The translations under genes and the position numbers were made by a program. Positions 7,320 to 11,120 of a DNA stretch of 11,120 nt are shown piece after piece. How positions within the stretch are numbered: position 1 is the first letter of the stretch; each line of letters begins with the position of its first letter. The notes below the pieces were generated by a model that saw only the letters and a program-made list of their open reading frames with translations, did no database searches and was not told where the DNA came from. This DNA comes from Bacilli bacterium (GTDB taxonomy: Bacteria; Bacillota_I; Bacilli_A; RFN20; CAG-288), in NCBI GenBank assembly GCA_022774485.1, contig JALFLX010000004.1:1-11120 (forward strand), in the 5' to 3' direction.

Positions 7320-7832
7320 ATGGATCAGTATCAAAAACAAAGAAAAGCGTACGGATATCTCTGCTCCGTAATCATGGTCATCGCGATTTTTCACGCGCTT
7401 GGCCAGATCATGCTTCAGACATTCCTTAAGCTTAATCAAGACACTTCTTTTACCCATGCTCCGACTTTGTGTATGCTTTATGGCTCCTCTTTCTTCACTG
7501 CCGTTTTATCCTCTGCTAAGTTGAATTTAGAATTTGTCATCTCTCTTTCTTCCGTGCTGAGCCTTGTGATGACAATCGCTTTGATTATCTTCTCGTCTTT
7601 AGCAGTGAAAGGAAAAAAACTCTTTGTCTATCTCAATCTTGTTTTTTACGCTCTCGATACCATTTTCCTTCTCCCATTCTTTTTCTTCTTAAAGACATTC
7701 CCTCTTCCCTTCACTCTCTTTGATCTTCTCTTCTCTCTCCTCCTCCATTTGTTGTTCTTAGGCTTTGATTGCTATCTTGCTTATCTTGCCTATTCTCTTG
7801 ACAAGACAGAAAGGAACTCTCCCACACTATGA
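7320..7832 (+). CDS. Four-helix membrane protein of unknown function between the Asp23-like gene and nusB
   Basis: A 170-residue very hydrophobic protein that I do not recognise. Membrane helices are clear at about 12-34, 74-96, 101-125 and 132-157; 46-65 is moderately hydrophobic. Basic residues at the N-terminus (QKQRK), in the 97-100 loop (KGKK) and in the charged tail (DKTERN) fit a four-helix layout with both ends inside. The third and fourth helices are unusually Phe/Leu-rich (LLPFFFFLKTF, LLFSLLLHLLFLGF). The ATG lies 1 base after the Asp23-like stop and has only a weak GAAGAAG ribosome site; its TGA overlaps the nusB ATG. Translation is therefore probably coupled on both sides. It could be a membrane partner of the Asp23-like protein, comparable in role to AmaP, but it shows no sequence likeness to AmaP that I can see; this is inference. 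Confidence 0.72.
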   Translation: MDQYQKQRKAYGYLCSVIMVIAIFHALGQIMLQTFLKLNQDTSFTHAPTLCMLYGSSFFTAVLSSAKLNLEFVISLSSVLSLVMTIALIIFSSLAVKGKKLFVYLNLVFYALDTIFLLPFFFFLKTFPLPFTLFDLLFSLLLHLLFLGFDCYLAYLAYSLDKTERNSPTL

Positions 7833-8248
7833 AAGAATATTCCAGAAGAGATGAGCGCATCCATCTCATGCAGTGCTTCTATCAGGTCTTCTTGTTTATC
7901 GAAAATAAAGAAGATTACGATGCCACTGAAATTCTCTGCTTGAGCTACGATGTCGATGAATATGATGAATGCCCAGTCTATTCTCAGCTTGTTTACGCTT
8001 TAGGGTTATCTCACTTTGATGAGATCAAAATGGTGTTACAAAAGCACTTAGTAAACTGGACCTTTGACCGTCTTGACAATGTCGCCAAAGGCATCCTCTT
8101 TGTCGCCTATACCGAAGGAGTCTATGTCAAGAAAGCACCGAGAAAAGTCATCATCAACGAGGCGGTAGCTTTGGCCAAAAATTTCTTAAAAGCGAATGAT
8201 TATAAATTTATCAACGCAGTTTTAGATAAAGCGATCCCTGTAGAATGA
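7829..8248 (+). CDS. nusB: NusB transcription antitermination factor
   Basis: NusB binds boxA RNA together with NusE (ribosomal protein S10) in antitermination complexes that support rRNA transcription. The 139-residue length is normal. The N-terminal basic helix (RRDERIHLMQCFYQVF) corresponds to the family's R..A...LYQ start. The conserved C-terminal half is plain: NWTFDRLDNVAKGILFVAYTE, then VIINEAVALAKNF and KFINAVLDK at the end. The middle (about 28-60) is acidic and poorly conserved. The start overlaps the membrane protein stop as ATGA (7829-7832). A possible AAGGA at 7811-7815 is too far away, so translation by coupling is likely. The stop overlaps the xseA start in the same ATGA manner. 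No folD follows, unlike Bacillus. Confidence 0.93.
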   Translation: MKEYSRRDERIHLMQCFYQVFLFIENKEDYDATEILCLSYDVDEYDECPVYSQLVYALGLSHFDEIKMVLQKHLVNWTFDRLDNVAKGILFVAYTEGVYVKKAPRKVIINEAVALAKNFLKANDYKFINAVLDKAIPVE

Positions 8249-9540
8249 TCAATCTCTTTGAACACCCTTTATCGGTAAAAGAATTCTCTGACATTATCAA
8301 ATCTCTCTTCTCCCATCCTGATTTTCAGGACATCACGATTTATGGAGAAGTGTATTCGGTGAAAGTCGGCCGTTTTTCTTATATCGATTTAGGAGATTCC
8401 ACAGAAGAGCAGAATAAATCACCGATTATCAAACTCGCCTTTTCTTCGTATCTTTCAAGCACCATCCGCGATATTCATGTCGGTGATATCATTCAGGTAA
8501 GAGGCTCCTTAAGCTATTACAATAGAGGGTCTTCTATCACTCTCTGGGGACAAGAAGTAAAAATACTTCAAAATCAGCTCGGGAAATCGCTTCTCTTAAA
8601 ACAAGAGATCTTAAAGCGGCTTGAGAAAGAAGGATTGCTCAATCCTGAACGGAAAAGAAAACTTCCTAAGGTCTGTAAAAGAGTAGCGATTCTTACCGCA
8701 GAAAGCGGTGCTGCTTATCAGGATATCAAAAAGACGTTGCACGACCGCTTCCCTTGTTCCACCATTCTCTTCCCCACGATCGTTCAGGGAGAAGGAGCAA
8801 GAGATTCGATCTATAAGAATTTACTTGCGGCTCAAAGAGAAGATGTCGATTGTATCCTCTTAGGAAGAGGAGGCGGCTCTAAAACAGATCTCTCCTGCTT
8901 CGATGATGAAAAAATCGCAAGGTTAATCTGTGCTAGCAAAGTGCCAGTCATCACCTGTATCGGCCATCAGATTGACATCTCAATCTGCGATCGTGTCTCT
9001 GATTTATCAGCCATCACTCCGACAGAAGGAGCAAGCTATATTAACGAACCGCTCTCTCAAGTCAATGAGCGAAGAGAAGAACTCAAAAAGAAAGCAAAAC
9101 AAGCTTATCTTGAGATTGTTAGAGAGAAAGCAAACCGTCTCAATTCCTATCACCGTGAGATAGAAGCTCACTCTCCTAAAGCGATGATCACACAGAAAGA
9201 AAAGCAGCTCATTCAGTTAAAAAAGACTGTTTCTTTAAGATTAGAAAACCTTCTTTCAAAACGAAATACTGCTTTCACACTGCTTGTAAAGAAGATAAAA
9301 CAATCCTATCAGAATCAGATTCAACGAAGAAAAGAAGAACTGCATACACTCTTATTAAATCTCAAACCCTACGATCCCTCCCTTGTCAAAGAAAAAGGGT
9401 ATGCGATTGTCTTAAAAGAAGGTGTGTTAGTGAGAGGAATCAGAGACCTCAAACAAGGAGATGAACTCATGCTGACTTACCCGGATGGTAGAGTCAAAAT
9501 CAAAGTGGAGGAAGAGCCATGCCAAGAAAAACAACAGTGA
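8245..9540 (+). CDS. xseA: Exonuclease VII large subunit
   Basis: XseA is the catalytic subunit of exonuclease VII, which cuts single-stranded DNA from both ends and works in the cytoplasm with several XseB copies. The 431-residue length is normal. The N-terminal OB fold covers about 1-105 (ITIYGEVYSVKVGRFSYIDL). The catalytic domain (about 145-260) has GAAYQD with Asp160, GRGGGS at 207-212 (Arg208) and GHQID with His241 and Asp244, then ITPTEGAS. These match the Asp, Arg, His and Asp recalled as essential in the E. coli enzyme. Two motifs deviate: GHE.D is GHQID, and TSPTGAA is TAESGAA. A long basic coiled coil (about 270-375) and the usual end (VKEKGYAIVLKEG) follow. No Shine-Dalgarno site is seen; the start is coupled to nusB by ATGA. 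The 3' end overlaps xseB by 22 bases and carries its ribosome site. Confidence 0.95.
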   Translation: MINLFEHPLSVKEFSDIIKSLFSHPDFQDITIYGEVYSVKVGRFSYIDLGDSTEEQNKSPIIKLAFSSYLSSTIRDIHVGDIIQVRGSLSYYNRGSSITLWGQEVKILQNQLGKSLLLKQEILKRLEKEGLLNPERKRKLPKVCKRVAILTAESGAAYQDIKKTLHDRFPCSTILFPTIVQGEGARDSIYKNLLAAQREDVDCILLGRGGGSKTDLSCFDDEKIARLICASKVPVITCIGHQIDISICDRVSDLSAITPTEGASYINEPLSQVNERREELKKKAKQAYLEIVREKANRLNSYHREIEAHSPKAMITQKEKQLIQLKKTVSLRLENLLSKRNTAFTLLVKKIKQSYQNQIQRRKEELHTLLLNLKPYDPSLVKEKGYAIVLKEGVLVRGIRDLKQGDELMLTYPDGRVKIKVEEEPCQEKQQ

Positions 9541-9737
9541 ATGAAATTCAACAAGAAAAATCCTATGATGAATTAGAGAAAGAATGCGAAGATATCATCG
9601 AAAAACTCGCGGATCCTGAAATCGGATTAGATGATGCCACCAAATATTATAAAGACGCAATGAAACTCACCGATGAGATGGAAAAGCGCCTTTCTAAATT
9701 AATGGCAACAGTCAGCGATGACATCAAAATGGAGTGA
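9519..9737 (+). CDS. xseB: Exonuclease VII small subunit
   Basis: XseB is the small helical subunit that coats the coiled coil of XseA to form exonuclease VII. The 72-residue length is typical. The family pattern is clear: SYDELEKECEDIIEKLADPE, then IGLDDATKYYKDAMKL and EMEKRLSKL, two helices separated by the conserved L(E)-type turn. The start ATG 9519 lies inside xseA in another frame and is supported by GGAGGA (9507-9512) with a 6-base spacer, so the first seven codons overlap the end of xseA. Such an overlap suits coordinated synthesis of the two subunits. The stop is followed after 1 base by the dxs-like start. There is no ispA after it, unlike Bacillus. Confidence 0.94.
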   Translation: MPRKTTVNEIQQEKSYDELEKECEDIIEKLADPEIGLDDATKYYKDAMKLTDEMEKRLSKLMATVSDDIKME

Positions 9738-9738
9738 T

Positions 9739-11120
9739 ATGATCTATCAAAAACTCCCCTCTTATTCCATCGAAGAAAAGAAGAAACTCGCCTCTCAAAT
9801 AAGAGAAGAGATACGTTTGGGTTGTGAGAAAAACGGCGGACATTACGCTTCCAATCTCGGAATTGTGGACGCGACAATTTCTCTCTTGTCTATTTTTGAT
9901 CCTTTGAAGGACGACGTTATCTTCGATGTTGGACACCAGTGCTACGCCTATAAATATTTGACAGGTAGAGAGCTTTCTGACATAAGAAACATGAACTCCT
10001 ATGCCGGATTTCAAAACAGAGAGGAAAGTCCGTTTGATAAAACCTCAAATGGTCATTCCGGGGATTCTATCTCCCAAGCCATAGGGATGCACCTTGCAAA
10101 AAAAGATAACAATGATAACTCTTTTACAGTCTCTATTATCGGCGAAAGCTCATTAGAAAACGGAGTGGCATTAGAAGGACTTCTTGACCTAGCCTTACGG
10201 CCTTCCTTCTCTCATTTCCTTTTTATTCTCAATGAGAACTCCTATTCGATTTATCAAAATTCAGAGCGCTTTGAAAAAGAAATCAGCCAAAAAAAAGAAA
10301 AACTCTTTTTGTTTGCAAAAGAGCATGAAGGAATCGAAAAAGAGAAATATCTTACCTTGTTAGAAGAAGAGAAACAAAAATTATTCCCTGACTTTTTCAA
10401 AGTGAATCCTCTCTTCTCCTTTGTTAAAACCTTTGTGGTCTTAGGACATGACTTTTTCGATCTTGATGCGACGTTACAGAAAGCAAAAGAGGCCTCTTTA
10501 AAAGGGCCTGTCTTCCTTTTGCTCCTCACGGAAAAAGGACACGGGGATGAACGGATTAAGAAAGACCAAGAAGGCTTCTATCACGCGGTGAATCCATCTT
10601 TTGCTCCTTCTCCTCTATTCATGCCCTCAAGAATCAAAGCGAGCATCATAGAACGCCTTTTACAAGAGCATGAGGATTTATACCTTATCTCCCCAGCGAT
10701 GCGCACCAGCTCCTTTTTAAACACCTGTTTTGACAACTTCCCGAAGCAGTGTATCGATGCTCGTATTGCAGAAGAGCACGCGATGCTTCTTAGCGCTGGA
10801 CTATTGATCAAAGGAAAGCGGGTTGTGCTTGACATCTATTCGACATTTTTACAAAGAGCAATCGATGAACTGATCGAAAACATTTTGCGTCAAAAATTAC
10901 CGCTTGTCATCTTCTTAGAGCGCGCGAGTCTCGTTGAAGATGGCTCAAGTCATCAAGGGATATTTGATGTCGCTTTGCTCTCTTCTCTTCCCTCTCTTAA
11001 GATATATGCCCCATATGATAAGACAAGCTATGAGACAGTAACAAAACACGCTTATGAGGATATTAATCACTGCTCCATTATCCGTGTTCCAAGAGAATAT
11101 TTCTTAGAGGATGTCTTAGT
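9739..11120 (+). CDS. dxs: Divergent 1-deoxy-D-xylulose-5-phosphate synthase-like protein (3' end outside the window)
   Basis: Dxs condenses pyruvate and glyceraldehyde 3-phosphate, using thiamine diphosphate, as the first step of the MEP isoprenoid pathway. The frame is open for 460 codons and runs off the window; full family members have about 620 residues. Clear family blocks are GGHYASNLG (His35), DVGHQCYAYKYLTGR (His66), SNGHSGDSIS, the FYHAV motif, IAEEHA with catalytic Glu345, DIYSTFLQRA and ERASLVEDGSSHQG. Deviations are marked: the metal/cofactor GDG is GES (135-137), the NDNEMS block is NENSYS (165-170), PHK in the GHQ block is AYK, and GPVDGH is reduced to VVLGH. The segment 172-235 is Lys/Glu-rich and unlike usual Dxs. 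The start ATG 9739 follows GGAG (9731-9734) and is 1 base after the xseB stop. Position after xseB supports dxs; a relative with changed or lost activity is possible. Confidence 0.8.
   Translation, partial: MIYQKLPSYSIEEKKKLASQIREEIRLGCEKNGGHYASNLGIVDATISLLSIFDPLKDDVIFDVGHQCYAYKYLTGRELSDIRNMNSYAGFQNREESPFDKTSNGHSGDSISQAIGMHLAKKDNNDNSFTVSIIGESSLENGVALEGLLDLALRPSFSHFLFILNENSYSIYQNSERFEKEISQKKEKLFLFAKEHEGIEKEKYLTLLEEEKQKLFPDFFKVNPLFSFVKTFVVLGHDFFDLDATLQKAKEASLKGPVFLLLLTEKGHGDERIKKDQEGFYHAVNPSFAPSPLFMPSRIKASIIERLLQEHEDLYLISPAMRTSSFLNTCFDNFPKQCIDARIAEEHAMLLSAGLLIKGKRVVLDIYSTFLQRAIDELIENILRQKLPLVIFLERASLVEDGSSHQGIFDVALLSSLPSLKIYAPYDKTSYETVTKHAYEDINHCSIIRVPREYFLEDVL

Noticed and set aside
8930..9163. 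Second + strand frame inside xseA
   Set aside because: It overlaps conserved XseA catalytic sequence in another frame and has no family features.
9724..10014. Minus-strand open frame opposite the start of dxs
   Set aside because: The + strand encodes clear Dxs motifs (GGHYASNLG, GHQCY); the minus frame is only a shadow.

Overview
The window looks like chromosomal DNA from a low-GC member of the Bacillota, probably one of the Bacilli, Erysipelotrichia or RF39-like lineages. The evidence is AT-rich sequence with strong AGGAGG ribosome sites, an Asp23/Gls24-family gene beside nusB-xseA-xseB-dxs, and a standard code in which TGA is a working stop and TGG encodes Trp. This last point argues against a Mycoplasma-type code. 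All genes lie on the + strand. I see no tRNA or rRNA gene, CRISPR array, transposase, phage gene or obvious long repeat.

Region 1 (1-1307): a TtcA-family PP-loop tRNA thiolation enzyme carrying the Fe-S cysteines, followed by a 260-base AT-rich gap with no gene. Region 2 (1308-4196): a large membrane-anchored, extracellular glycoside hydrolase family 3 enzyme. Its domain order is circularly permuted (alpha/beta sandwich and Fn3-like domain first, TIM barrel last) and a transmembrane helix lies at each end. Region 3 (4197-4385): a short gap ending in an extended -10 promoter placed so that transcription could begin exactly at the next start codon.

Region 4 (4386-11120 and beyond): one tightly packed gene string with gaps of 0-9 bases or overlaps. 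It holds a small lipoprotein of unknown family, tex (S1-domain RNA-binding protein), an Asp23/YqhY-like protein, a four-helix membrane protein of unknown function, nusB, xseA, xseB and a truncated dxs-like gene. In Bacillus the corresponding order is accB-accC-yqhY-nusB-folD-xseA-xseB-ispA-dxs. Here tex and the lipoprotein replace accBC, the membrane protein sits between yqhY and nusB, and folD and ispA are absent.

The string links transcription control (tex, nusB), single-strand DNA degradation (exonuclease VII), a membrane or envelope module (Asp23-like plus the unknown membrane protein) and isoprenoid precursor synthesis (dxs). The most unusual points are the divergent Dxs with an altered thiamine-diphosphate/metal motif, the doubly anchored permuted GH3 with Asn at the usual substrate-binding Asp, the unknown membrane protein beside Asp23, and the apparently leaderless lipoprotein. 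I see no clearly new multi-gene defence or mobile system.
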